Below are positions 49,693-58,970 of a stretch of DNA of 64,000 bases, in pieces. The translations under genes were made by a program, and so were the position numbers. Every line of letters starts with the position of its first letter. The stretch's first letter is position 1. The notes beneath the pieces are model-generated. The model worked only from the letters and a program-made list of their open reading frames with translations. It searched no databases and was not told where the DNA came from. The stretch is from Oscillospiraceae bacterium (lineage in GTDB: Bacteria > Bacillota > Clostridia > Oscillospirales > Ruminococcaceae): the NCBI GenBank assembly GCA_009777725.1, contig WRLG01000005.1, forward strand, positions 62,001 through 126,000, given 5' to 3'.

Positions 49693-52600
49693 ATGATGAC
49701 TAAATCATTTAAATTGCGCGCATTGTCCGTGGCTGTCGCTGCCGCTGTGTTTTTTTCGGCGGCGGTTCAATATAAATTTACTACGGTATGGGCGGATGAT
49801 GACGGCACAGATAACGGCACGGGTTCATCTTTTGAAGAAAACGGCGGCGGAACTGAGGGTAGCGGCGAGGAAATTAACGAAGAAAAAACTAACGGTGAGG
49901 AAAACAGCGGCGAAGAATTCGGCGAAACGCAGGATTCTTCAACGTCTATCACGTCTTTATCAAGTGAGTTTGTCCGATTAGATTCCGGCTATGTGATTGA
50001 TTTGGACGAAATAGAAGATGACGATGAAGAACCGGGCTTTTGGCAGGAATCGGGCGGAGTTATCACTATTTCAGCCAACGACAGGTATACGATTACAGGG
50101 AGTGCAAACAAGAGAATTATAGTTAATACTAGTGCTGATATTACTTTAGATAATGCTACTATTAATTCCTCAAACGGAGCAGGTATTGAAATCGGTGCGG
50201 GTTCAACCGTTGCGCTTAAATTGGTCGGAACATCTGCGGTTTCATCTAGCTCATCAGCGGGAATTCAAGTTAACGGTACAAAGCTTACGATTAGCGGAGG
50301 CGGAAGTTTGACAGCGCGTGGCGGCGGAAGCGGCGCGGGAATCGCTGGCGGTTCTGGTAGCTCAACTATTGAAATAGTCGGCGGAACAATCACCGCGAAC
50401 GGTTCGGGCGGCGGCGCAGGAATCGGAGCGTCGAATAACAGCGGTTCTACAAATGTTGTAATAAGCGGCGGTAACGTAACGGCAACAGGCGGCGGCGGCG
50501 GCGCAGGAATCGGTAACGGTAAAACCAGTAACGGTGCTGTAAATGTAACGATTACAGGCGGCAATGTTTCAGCAACCGGTTCGGGTAACGCTTCGGGAAT
50601 CGGAAGAGGCGATGACATGGGAAACGGAAACCAAACTGCCGGTAGTAACCGTAGAATAGAAATTAGCGGAGGTACTGTTTTCGCAAGCGTTAACCAGCCC
50701 AGCAGTGGGGGCGGCTCATACCCGGCGATAGGCGGGGTGAGCTTTGCTGTTAACATTGCGGGCGGCAACGTAACAGCAAGGGGCAGAGGAAGTGCTGCTT
50801 CGGCGATACAAGGCAATGATGTTACTATTAACGGAGGTCTTGTTAATGCAAGTATCCAAGCTGTCAGCAATAATGCCAGTGCAATAGGAATCAGAAGCAA
50901 CAATCCTATAGTAATGAACGGCAATGCTGTTATATACACAAACTCTATAAGCACGTTAAGCACTGCACCTGACCTCAAAGGAATCTTGTTTGAAGGAAGC
51001 AACGGAACGCTTTACGGTGGGGTTGAAATAGATGGTGAGTTGGGCTTTGGCTCTCCCACTAGTGCACGCACTTTAATAATACCTATGGGTCGTTGGTTGC
51101 AAATTCCCGATGGAGAGACTTTAGAGATTCCGAGCAACTTAACTGTAAAGAATTACGGAACAATCCATGTTGAGGGAACAATAAACAACTTGGGAACTAT
51201 AGAAAACTACGGGGCTATTAACGGCAACATTATAGGCAACCCGGTAAAACAGGGCGGCTGGAACTATGTTTGGGACGATGAAAGCGGAAACGACATATAC
51301 GGAATACTGACGATACAAAATAATGACGGCATGACGGATTGGATTAATATCGGAAGCGAAATGTTAGCCAATACCCGCATACAACAAGAAGATGGACTAC
51401 TATACCATGTTACAATCGGAAGCGGTGTAACGAATTTAACAGGAACTCCGTTTGCGGATTTCGGCGAAATTACAAGAATTACCTTTATGCACAATTCACA
51501 GCCGCAAGCTGATTTTTCAGAGCTTTTTGACGGCTTAGACAATTTGTGCGTTATACAAGCCCCGAACGCAACCAATATAAACAGCTGGGATTTTAACGTA
51601 AACGGCATGACATTCCATAGCGTAAAATACAACGAGATAGGCAACGGAAAAATTGACTATGCCAGAATAACTTGGATAGAGGTGGACGGCGTAGCCGTTG
51701 AGGGTGCAGGTCCTTTTGTATCTAACAGCTTTATCAGAAGCGGCGGTGTAATGCGTTTTAGTATTTACTCTGTACCTGATAGTAATGCGGTAGTTTTGGG
51801 TTGGAGAAACAATGGGAAGGGAATGGTTGCTAAATCAAATACCGGGGTGCAGATAGAATTGGGTGACGGTACAGTAATAGAGGAAGGGGCTACCCGAGTT
51901 AGCTTTGAATTCGGCGATGAATTTGACGATTTTACCGAAGATTTTGACATAACGGTTGAATTTTCACTTGACCCAAATGTTACCGATACAATCGAAACAG
52001 GCGGCAGCTCGGCGGTAATGTCAAACACGCAAGCACTCGCTGATTTTGACATTAACTCAGCCATTATAACAGAGGACGGAGCGGGGACGATAGGGGTATG
52101 GAACAGATTCAGCTTGAACCTTACCATTGAAGATGAAGCGGGTATATCAAACACAGAGGAATTACTTGACTTTTTAGGGGACGAAAATTTAGCGGCGGAA
52201 TTTATAGAGGAAGTTCAAGACCATATCGAAGCAAACAAATTTGATTCAGAAGAAACGGTAGCTTTGGGCTTCGATATTTCACTGCTCATATACGATGACG
52301 ACCAAGGCGATGATGTAAAAATCATAGACATGGGAGACGGCATGATTGCGGCGACCTTTGCGCTCCCTCCCGAATTGGTGGGTAAAGACCTTATGTTTTT
52401 CGGGGTTCACCAAAATGCCAACGGCGAGACGGAACTGCTGAAATTTACCGCGGGTCAAAATATGCTGATTAACAATGACGGCACAATAACGGTTTATTTG
52501 AGCCAATTTTCAAACTTTTTCCTTATGGGAACACCTAAATCAAAGCCCGTAGGACCTGGACCGTTGGTGATTGACGGCAACAGCGGCGGCAACAACAGCA

Positions 52601-53223
52601 GAAGCAGAGGACCTTCAAGGACGGTTGTGACTAATACCGAAAGCCTCAACACACTCGACAACCAAAGCGATGAGCCGGAACAAGGCGAGCAAGGAGACGA
52701 AACGGAGGAAACAGGGCTTACCGAGGAAAACAACCTAACCGTTGAAAGCACCCCGCCCCCGCCGCCACCTCCACCCCCGCCCCCGCCTACATCTCCAAAC
52801 CATAACCTCCCCTCCGCACCAACGACTACAAGCGGCAACGGCGGAAACAGCGTTTCAACCGCGGGAAGTTCCGCTCCGTCACGCACGAGGCAAGCGGCGG
52901 ATACAAGTGAAGAAACCCGCACCCCCGGCGGCGCAGACACGGACGGCGGCGCAGACAACGGCTTAGACTTAGACGAACAAGGCAACCCCGACACCGACAC
53001 TTCCGCCGATACTTCGGGCGATACCTATTACGCCGAAGCCAACTCGGAAGGCACGGGCTCGACCGAGGCGGCGGGTACGGCAGTTTCACCCGTAGCAGGC
53101 AGAGAGGGCACGAAGTCAGCGAACACGAATGTTCCCTTAGCTGTTGCGGCGGTCGCCGGAACAGCGGCAGTCGGCGGCGGCGCGGCGTTTGCTGTGAAGG
53201 GTTTGAGGGTGAAATTTAAATAA
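49693..53223 (+). CDS. Surface protein B: paralogue of A
   Basis: 1176 residues, starting 12 bp after A behind AAGGAGG, so co-transcribed with A. The first ~95 residues and the last ~230 are nearly the same as in A, while the beta-helix (about 119-412) differs in sequence and is longer, with at least ten 'GGxxxATGxGxGAGIG'-type turns. The LRR patch is at about 559-622, the shared C-terminal domain at about 736-949 ('GISNTEELLDFLGDENLAAE'), a polyproline run at about 1020-1033, and the membrane anchor at about 1146-1166. 'VSPVAGREGTKS' precedes the anchor, as in A and D. Secreted and probably displayed on the cell wall; role unknown. Confidence 0.8.
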   Translation: MMTKSFKLRALSVAVAAAVFFSAAVQYKFTTVWADDDGTDNGTGSSFEENGGGTEGSGEEINEEKTNGEENSGEEFGETQDSSTSITSLSSEFVRLDSGYVIDLDEIEDDDEEPGFWQESGGVITISANDRYTITGSANKRIIVNTSADITLDNATINSSNGAGIEIGAGSTVALKLVGTSAVSSSSSAGIQVNGTKLTISGGGSLTARGGGSGAGIAGGSGSSTIEIVGGTITANGSGGGAGIGASNNSGSTNVVISGGNVTATGGGGGAGIGNGKTSNGAVNVTITGGNVSATGSGNASGIGRGDDMGNGNQTAGSNRRIEISGGTVFASVNQPSSGGGSYPAIGGVSFAVNIAGGNVTARGRGSAASAIQGNDVTINGGLVNASIQAVSNNASAIGIRSNNPIVMNGNAVIYTNSISTLSTAPDLKGILFEGSNGTLYGGVEIDGELGFGSPTSARTLIIPMGRWLQIPDGETLEIPSNLTVKNYGTIHVEGTINNLGTIENYGAINGNIIGNPVKQGGWNYVWDDESGNDIYGILTIQNNDGMTDWINIGSEMLANTRIQQEDGLLYHVTIGSGVTNLTGTPFADFGEITRITFMHNSQPQADFSELFDGLDNLCVIQAPNATNINSWDFNVNGMTFHSVKYNEIGNGKIDYARITWIEVDGVAVEGAGPFVSNSFIRSGGVMRFSIYSVPDSNAVVLGWRNNGKGMVAKSNTGVQIELGDGTVIEEGATRVSFEFGDEFDDFTEDFDITVEFSLDPNVTDTIETGGSSAVMSNTQALADFDINSAIITEDGAGTIGVWNRFSLNLTIEDEAGISNTEELLDFLGDENLAAEFIEEVQDHIEANKFDSEETVALGFDISLLIYDDDQGDDVKIIDMGDGMIAATFALPPELVGKDLMFFGVHQNANGETELLKFTAGQNMLINNDGTITVYLSQFSNFFLMGTPKSKPVGPGPLVIDGNSGGNNSRSRGPSRTVVTNTESLNTLDNQSDEPEQGEQGDETEETGLTEENNLTVESTPPPPPPPPPPPPTSPNHNLPSAPTTTSGNGGNSVSTAGSSAPSRTRQAADTSEETRTPGGADTDGGADNGLDLDEQGNPDTDTSADTSGDTYYAEANSEGTGSTEAAGTAVSPVAGREGTKSANTNVPLAVAAVAGTAAVGGGAAFAVKGLRVKFK

Positions 53224-53230
53224 TGATGAG

Positions 53231-53262
53231 CACCGCTTGTTTTTGGCAGGCGGTGTTTTTTT
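53231..53262 (+). terminator. Intrinsic terminator after gene B
   Basis: CACCGCTTG (53231-53239) pairs with CAGGCGGTG (53247-53255), followed by seven T. The same CCGCTTG / CAGGCGG stem is used after genes C and D. Confidence 0.85.
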
Positions 53263-53273
53263 GCCCAAAGGCA

Positions 53274-53302
53274 TTGACAGCCCTTAAATTATAAGCTATA
53301 AT
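53274..53302 (+). promoter_or_regulatory. Consensus promoter of rpn copy 1
   Basis: TTGACA (53274-53279), 17 bp, TATAAT (53297-53302): a full consensus match, predicted to be strong. The same sequence is found before rpn copy 2. Confidence 0.85.
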
Positions 53303-53332
53303 AAAATTACAACAACCGAAAGGAAGATAAAC

Positions 53333-54169
53333 ATGCCCCGAAACGCCGTAATATTAAAGCTGGACGTAATATTCAAAAAAGCCTTTACAGAGCATGATGA
53401 AATGCTGAGGGGCTTGCTTTGCGGTCTGTTACAGGTTGAGGCTGTTGAGAATATAAAAATTCGCAATTCCGAGATTGTCCCCGATGGGATAGACGGAAAA
53501 TTTGTCCGAATGGATTTGAATTTGGAGGCGGACGGCAAGTTAATCAATGTTGAAATGCAGTACCGCGTTGATTCGGATTTTAAGGATAGGGCACTTTTCC
53601 ATTGGTCGAAACTTTACGGCGGAGAGCTGAAAAGCGGCGAGGATTACAGGAAGCTAAAGCCGAGCATCTGCATAAATATCGTGAATTTTAACCTGTTTGA
53701 CTGCTCCGACTATCATTCGTGCTTTAAGGTTATGGAAGAGGAGCGTCATGAGGTTTTGTCGGATAAGTGCGAAATTCACTTTTTTGAGCTTAAAAAAATC
53801 GGGAAAAGCATAAATAAGGATGACAAGGTTCGTCTTTGGTTGCAACTAATCAATGCAGAAACGGAGGAGGAGTTGGATATGTTAGAGCAAACGGGGGTAC
53901 TTCCCATTCAGAATGCAGTGCGCGTGGTTCGTGATATGAGCGAGGACACGAGAATCCGCGAAGCTGCCCGTATCCGCGAAAAAGCCATGCACGATGAAGC
54001 TTCGGCGATGAATTCGGCTAGGCGGGAGGGGGTTGAGCAGGGGATTCGGCAGGGGATTCAACAGGGACTTCAGCAAGGGGTTCGGCAGGGGAGACAGCAA
54101 ATGCTTGACAAGCTTAGGGAGTTGGGTATTTCCGAGGAAATAATTGGTAAAATCGAGGGACAAACATAG
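53333..54169 (+). CDS. Rpn-family PD-(D/E)XK nuclease, copy 1
   Basis: 278 residues. It belongs to the Rpn/PDDEXK_2 ('PD-(D/E)XK nuclease family transposase') group: 'LKLDVIFKKAFTEHDEMLRG' opens the domain. Candidate catalytic residues are the Asp in 'FVRMDLNLEADGK' and the Glu in 'INVEMQYR', where the usual K of E-x-K is Q, a variant common in this family. 'FHWSKLYGGELKSGEDYRKL' is the conserved W-Y-L helix. The C-terminal tail has repeated 'QQG' tetrapeptides (GIRQGIQQGLQQGVRQGRQQ) encoded by 12-bp units. E. coli Rpn proteins are DNA nucleases that increase RecA-independent recombination. The ATG follows GAAAGGAAG. Confidence 0.88.
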   Translation: MPRNAVILKLDVIFKKAFTEHDEMLRGLLCGLLQVEAVENIKIRNSEIVPDGIDGKFVRMDLNLEADGKLINVEMQYRVDSDFKDRALFHWSKLYGGELKSGEDYRKLKPSICINIVNFNLFDCSDYHSCFKVMEEERHEVLSDKCEIHFFELKKIGKSINKDDKVRLWLQLINAETEEELDMLEQTGVLPIQNAVRVVRDMSEDTRIREAARIREKAMHDEASAMNSARREGVEQGIRQGIQQGLQQGVRQGRQQMLDKLRELGISEEIIGKIEGQT

Positions 54170-54252
54170 TATGGCAAGCGCGGAAAATTCACAGGTGGGT
54201 TGTTGTGAACAAATTGTGAAATGTTAATAAATTGAAAATTTTTATAAAAATA

Positions 54253-54281
54253 TTGCCTTTTGGGGGTGGGTGTGATATAAT
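54253..54281 (+). promoter_or_regulatory. Promoter of surface gene C
   Basis: TTGCCT (54253-54258), 17 bp including TTTTGGGGGTG, TATAAT (54276-54281). About 56 bp of leader precede the ATG. The rest of the rpn1-C spacer (54170-54252) contains TTCACAGG and AAATTGAAAATTTT, which recur downstream of rpn copy 2. Confidence 0.75.
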
Positions 54282-54337
54282 AATAAGAGCTAAATATGTG
54301 TAATTATTGTAAGAATTACAATGAGGGGGAATGTGCT

Positions 54338-57300
54338 ATGTTATTGATTAAGAAGATTAAAATAGGGAAACATCGTATATTATCGGTGGCGGTGGCGTTC
54401 GCGCTTTTGCTTTCGGTGACGGTTCAGTATTCTCCTTTTCTGTTCTTCGCCTATTCTTATGACGGCGGCGACGGGGGCGATTATTACGATGGCGGTGATG
54501 ACGGCACAGATAACGACTTAGGCGGCGGCACGGGTTCGGAGGGGCTGACTACCGAGGAAGAGGTTAGTTTCGGGGCTTCTGATGATTCTTCCTCTACTAC
54601 CAATCAAGTTGACCTAAGTTACCTAAGCACAGTCGGTTATGACATAACCGACTTAATAGGAGGCTGGAGCTTTAACAATACTTCCGGCGAGGTTACTATT
54701 TTAAATGGTGCTAATGTTATGATTACGGGTACGGCTTCTAATGCTCTGCGCGTTGTGGTGGCTTCGGGCGCAACGGCAAAAATTACTTTGAACAACGCAA
54801 AAATTACTCCGGCGGTAGGATCGGGTATTGAGCTTATGGGCGGTGCAAATGTTGCTATGAGCTTGGTTGGGGAATCAACTGTTTCTTCAAGCAGTCACTC
54901 GGGTATACAAATGAGACCCTACGCATCACCAACAACAAAGCTTGTAATTGACGGAAGCGACGGAGGCGGAAAGCTTATTGCGAATGGCGGAAGCGGCGGC
55001 GCAGGTATTGGGTGCTACAGCGGCGCATCGGGAATGGGTATTGATATTGAAATAAAAGGCGGGATTATTGAAGCGACAGGCGGCTCAGGCGGAGGCTCGG
55101 GAATCGGAAGTGCTTCCAACGGGGGCACGGGAATGGATATTAAAGTTTCCGGGGGCGTCGTAACCGCTAAAGGAAACGGTGCTAATAGCGCAGGAGTAGG
55201 CGGCGGTGTCGTTGGCGGGACGATTACTGTTACGGACGGTTATGTTAATGCCGGGCAGGTTGACAATAGTATTTCTTCCGGTCCCGGTCAAGGTATAGGA
55301 GGTCGTAGTGCGAGTCAAAAGGCTTTTGATATTAATATAAGCGGCGGCACGGTAGTGGCTGTCGGTAGCACTTTAGGCAGTGGGATATTGGGGAAAAATG
55401 TTAATATAAGCGGCGGTGCTGTTACTGCTCTGGGTGCTAGCGGAATTTCCTACGAAGAATTTATAATGGACGGCAATGTTGTTATATATGCCAAAAGTAC
55501 CAGCTTTGATACGTCGACCCCGGGGGGTTCAAATGACGGGGAGATTAAAGGTATCATATTTAAGCAACTTTCTACATCGCTTTATCAAGGGGCGGTTTAT
55601 GGTGATGTGACTTTGGAGGTGAGCGAATTAACAATAGAGTTACCCAACGGGGAGAGCGGAACTTTATATATACAATCCGACTCGTCATTAACCATTCCGA
55701 ACAGAGCTACTTTAACCATTCCGAGCAATATCACGGTAACTAACAACGGAACGCTTACGGTTAACGGAACTTTGACCAATAACGGAGCAATTGATAATAG
55801 CTCAACAGGAATAATAAACGGAAACGGCGCAATAAACGGAAACGGTACAATAAAGGGTAATCCGCCCCAGAGTGGTGTAACTGTTGCAAATACCATTAGT
55901 ATGGTTGAAAGTGATTTGAGCTTTGACGAAACAACAGGGACACTTCAAATCAATACAGTCGCCGGAATGACAGAATGGTGGAATACGGGCAAAGGGGGTT
56001 GGTTGGAGCTCTACCATAATTTAGGAATTGAGCATGTGAAAGAAGTGATATTGGGCAGTGGCGTAAGTGCTTTGCCGAACGGTACATTTGATGGGTGTAT
56101 TGAGCTTGAAAGAATAACTTTTCTTCACACGACATTGCCAAGCGGCAATATGGCAGCCTTGGGAACGGGTATACCAAGCTTGGTATTAATCCACACGCCC
56201 AATATAGACCCGCTTGTCGCATCTTTTGGAAATGACTTTGTAAACATACGCTTTGAGCAAACACAGGGCGGCACATTGACGGCATATTGCACTTGGACAG
56301 GAGGCAGCACAATATCTATTGATTCTAACACTTTTGTAAGAAAAATTCATGAAGGTAAAGTAGGCTACGTAGGCTTTCCTGCAGAATTTGAGGCGGGTTT
56401 GCATTTTAAGGGCTTTAAAAATCATGATACCGTGTTAACGCATGATGGAAATGACGTATTTGTAGATGTATGGGCTGATTTGAATTCGGCAAGACTTGAA
56501 ATTTTAATAGGAACACCTCAAAATATACCCGGATTTGTAAATAACAACTTTATCAAAATAACGGCTGAATTTTCGGACACCGCAAATATTCAAACAGAGA
56601 TTGAAACCGAGGGTAATTCCGAAAAAATCACTAACCCGGATGCGAGCATTGAAATTGACCTCGGCACTTCCGTGACTACGGAGGGCGGGAATTCGGTTAC
56701 GATTGATATGAGCAATATATTCAGCTTAGTCCTTAATATTGACGATGAGGACGGAATATCAACGGTAAACGAATTGATTGACTTTTTAGAGGGCACGACT
56801 TCGGCGACCGAGTTTGTGGACGATGTGAAAAAGCATATCGCGACAAACGGCTTCAGCTCAAACCAAACAGTTGTTTTGGGATTTGATATTTCCCTGCTGT
56901 TATCCGATGAGCAAGGCAACGGCATTAAAATCATAGACTTGGGCGACGGCATGGTTGCGGCTACGTTTGCTCTGCCTTCCGAATTGGCGGGTAAGGATAT
57001 ACTGTTCTTGGGCGTTCACAAAAACAGCGCGGGCGGGAATGAATTGCTGAAATTTACCACGGGTGTAAATTTGTTCACAAACAGTGACGGCACGATAACG
57101 CTCCATATGAGTAAATTTTCCAACTTCTTCCTCATGGGCGCACCAAAGGCAAGACCCGCCGCGCCCGGACCGATGGTGGTTGACGGCGGCAGCAGCAGAG
57201 GCAGAAGCGGCGCGTCCAGAACCGTTGTTGCGAACAGCCCTACGAGCACCGACTTAACCGAAACCGAAAACACCGAAACGGAAGAAATTGAAAATACAGA

Positions 57301-57817
57301 CGGCACAGATGAGGAAAACGGGCTCACGGAAGAAAGCGGCTTAACTGTTGAAAATTCAACTACACCCCCGCCGCCACCTCCTCCGCCACCTCCTACGACT
57401 TCAAGCAATAACTTCCCCTCCGCACCGACTACAGGCAGGAATCAGCCATCCTCCGGCAACAGCAGTTCCTCCTCAGAGGGAAGCTCCGCTCCGTCAAGAA
57501 CGCGGACAACAAGCTCCGATGAACCGTCAAGCCCTTCCACCGAAGAAGAAGTGACGGGCGGCTTAGATGAGCAGGGCGGTTCTGACATTCCCGAGGGCAA
57601 TTCGGACGTTTACTACGCTGAGGGAATTGCGGAATCGACCGACACGGCAATTGCGGCAGTTGATACAAACGCAGTTTCACCCGCAGCAGGCACAGAGGGC
57701 ACGAAGCCTACGAGCAATACAGTTCCCATAGCTGCCGCGGCGGCAGTCGGAACAGTAGCAGTCGGCGGCGGCGCGGCGTTTGCTGTAAGAGGGATAAGGA
57801 TTAGGAAGCTGAAATAA
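54338..57817 (+). CDS. Surface protein C
   Basis: 1159 residues from the ATG at 54338, behind GAGGGGGAATGTGCT; the ATG at 54296 has no site. The signal peptide 'HRILSVAVAFALLLSVTVQY' is of the C/D subtype. An Asp/Gly-rich linker ('DGGDGGDYYDGGDDGTDND') follows. Beta-helix about 108-380, a stretch of 'NNGTLTVNGTLTNNG' strands (about 460-510), a BspA-like LRR unit (about 564-620, 'VSALPNGTFDGCIELERITF'), shared C-terminal domain about 741-937, polyproline at about 1008-1019, Ser-rich stalk, 'VSPAAGTEGTKP' and membrane anchor (about 1128-1150). Own promoter and terminator, so a single-gene transcript. Confidence 0.8.
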   Translation: MLLIKKIKIGKHRILSVAVAFALLLSVTVQYSPFLFFAYSYDGGDGGDYYDGGDDGTDNDLGGGTGSEGLTTEEEVSFGASDDSSSTTNQVDLSYLSTVGYDITDLIGGWSFNNTSGEVTILNGANVMITGTASNALRVVVASGATAKITLNNAKITPAVGSGIELMGGANVAMSLVGESTVSSSSHSGIQMRPYASPTTKLVIDGSDGGGKLIANGGSGGAGIGCYSGASGMGIDIEIKGGIIEATGGSGGGSGIGSASNGGTGMDIKVSGGVVTAKGNGANSAGVGGGVVGGTITVTDGYVNAGQVDNSISSGPGQGIGGRSASQKAFDINISGGTVVAVGSTLGSGILGKNVNISGGAVTALGASGISYEEFIMDGNVVIYAKSTSFDTSTPGGSNDGEIKGIIFKQLSTSLYQGAVYGDVTLEVSELTIELPNGESGTLYIQSDSSLTIPNRATLTIPSNITVTNNGTLTVNGTLTNNGAIDNSSTGIINGNGAINGNGTIKGNPPQSGVTVANTISMVESDLSFDETTGTLQINTVAGMTEWWNTGKGGWLELYHNLGIEHVKEVILGSGVSALPNGTFDGCIELERITFLHTTLPSGNMAALGTGIPSLVLIHTPNIDPLVASFGNDFVNIRFEQTQGGTLTAYCTWTGGSTISIDSNTFVRKIHEGKVGYVGFPAEFEAGLHFKGFKNHDTVLTHDGNDVFVDVWADLNSARLEILIGTPQNIPGFVNNNFIKITAEFSDTANIQTEIETEGNSEKITNPDASIEIDLGTSVTTEGGNSVTIDMSNIFSLVLNIDDEDGISTVNELIDFLEGTTSATEFVDDVKKHIATNGFSSNQTVVLGFDISLLLSDEQGNGIKIIDLGDGMVAATFALPSELAGKDILFLGVHKNSAGGNELLKFTTGVNLFTNSDGTITLHMSKFSNFFLMGAPKARPAAPGPMVVDGGSSRGRSGASRTVVANSPTSTDLTETENTETEEIENTDGTDEENGLTEESGLTVENSTTPPPPPPPPPPTTSSNNFPSAPTTGRNQPSSGNSSSSSEGSSAPSRTRTTSSDEPSSPSTEEEVTGGLDEQGGSDIPEGNSDVYYAEGIAESTDTAIAAVDTNAVSPAAGTEGTKPTSNTVPIAAAAAVGTVAVGGGAAFAVRGIRIRKLK

Positions 57818-57831
57818 ATTTGATGTTATAG

Positions 57832-57864
57832 AACCGCTTGTTTTGGTGACAGGCGGTTTTTTTT
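57832..57864 (+). terminator. Intrinsic terminator after gene C
   Basis: AACCGCTTG (57832-57840), CAGGCGGTT (57850-57858), then a run of T to 57864. Confidence 0.88.
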
Positions 57865-57877
57865 ATGCCCAAAGGCA

Positions 57878-57906
57878 TTGACAACCCTTAAATTATAAGC
57901 TATAAT
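57878..57906 (+). promoter_or_regulatory. Consensus promoter of rpn copy 2
   Basis: TTGACA (57878-57883), 17 bp, TATAAT (57901-57906). The flanking 60 bp are almost identical to those of copy 1. Confidence 0.85.
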
Positions 57907-57937
57907 AAAATTACAACAACCGAAAGGAAGATTTAAC

Positions 57938-58798
57938 ATGCCCCGAAACGCCGTAATATTAAAGCTGGACGTAATATTCAAAAAAGCCTTTACAGAGCAT
58001 GATGAAATGCTGAGGGGTTTGCTTTGCGGTCTGTTACAGGTTGAGGCTGTTGAAAATATAAAAATTCGCAATTCCGAGATTGTCCCCGATGGGATAGACG
58101 GGAAATTTGTCCGAATGGATTTGAATTTGGAGGCGGACGGCAAGCTGATTAATGTTGAAATGCAGTACCGCGTTGATTCGGATTTTAAGGATAGGGCACT
58201 TTTCCATTGGTCGAAACTTTACGGCGGAGAGCTGAAAAGCGGCGAGGATTACAGGAAGCTAAAGCCGAGCATCTGCATAAATATCGTGAACTTTAACCTG
58301 TTTGACTGCTCCGACTATCATTCGTGCTTTAAGGTTATGGAAGAGGAACGTCATGAGGTTTTGTCGGATAAGTGCGAAATTCACTTTTTTGAGCTTAAAA
58401 AAATCGGGAAAAGCATAAACAAAGATGACAAGGTTCGTCTTTGGTTGCAACTAATCAATGCAGAAACGGAGGAGGAGTTGGATATGTTAGAGCAAACGGG
58501 GGTACTTCCCATTCAAAATGCAGTGCGCGTGGTTCGCGATATGAGCGAGGATACGAGAATCCGCGAAGCCGCCCGTATCCGCGAAAAAGCCATGCACGAT
58601 GAAGCTTCGGCGATGAATTCAGCAAGGCGGGAGGGGGTTGAGCAGGGGATTCGGCAGGGGATTCAACAGGGACTTCAGCAGGGACTTCAGCAAGGGGTTC
58701 AGCAAGGGGTTCAGCAGGGGAGACAGCAAATGCTTGACAAGCTTAGGGAGTTGGGTATTTCCGAGGAAATAATTGGTAAAATTGAGGGGCAGGCATAG
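57938..58798 (+). CDS. Rpn-family PD-(D/E)XK nuclease, copy 2
   Basis: 286 residues. Protein sequence is the same as copy 1 up to the C-terminal repeat; the DNA differs only at scattered, mostly silent positions. The tail holds two more 'QQG(L/V)' tetrapeptides than copy 1, accounting for the 8-residue difference, and the last residue is Ala instead of Thr. All candidate catalytic residues are retained, so both copies look intact. The pair points to a recent duplication or ongoing gene conversion. Confidence 0.88.
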   Translation: MPRNAVILKLDVIFKKAFTEHDEMLRGLLCGLLQVEAVENIKIRNSEIVPDGIDGKFVRMDLNLEADGKLINVEMQYRVDSDFKDRALFHWSKLYGGELKSGEDYRKLKPSICINIVNFNLFDCSDYHSCFKVMEEERHEVLSDKCEIHFFELKKIGKSINKDDKVRLWLQLINAETEEELDMLEQTGVLPIQNAVRVVRDMSEDTRIREAARIREKAMHDEASAMNSARREGVEQGIRQGIQQGLQQGLQQGVQQGVQQGRQQMLDKLRELGISEEIIGKIEGQA

Positions 58799-58884
58799 TG
58801 TGGCAGGCGTTGCGGAAAATTCACAGGGGCGTTGTTGTGGACATTTTGTGAATTATTAATAAATTGAAAATTTTGATAAAAACA

Positions 58885-58913
58885 TTGCCTTTTTTATCCG
58901 GGTATGATATAAT
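58885..58913 (+). promoter_or_regulatory. Promoter of surface gene D
   Basis: TTGCCT (58885-58890), 17 bp, TATAAT (58908-58913). The spacer (TTTTTATCCGGGTATGA) differs from that of gene C. Downstream, the leader GTGTAATTATTGTAAGAAT is shared with gene C. Confidence 0.75.
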
Positions 58914-58970
58914 AATAGTATCTAAATACGTGTAATTATTGTAAGAATCAGAATGAGGGGGGAATGTGCT

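Noticed and set aside
53333-58798. rpn genes as classical insertion sequences
   Set aside because: No terminal inverted repeats or target duplications were seen; both copies have normal promoters and lie in a duplicated multi-gene unit.
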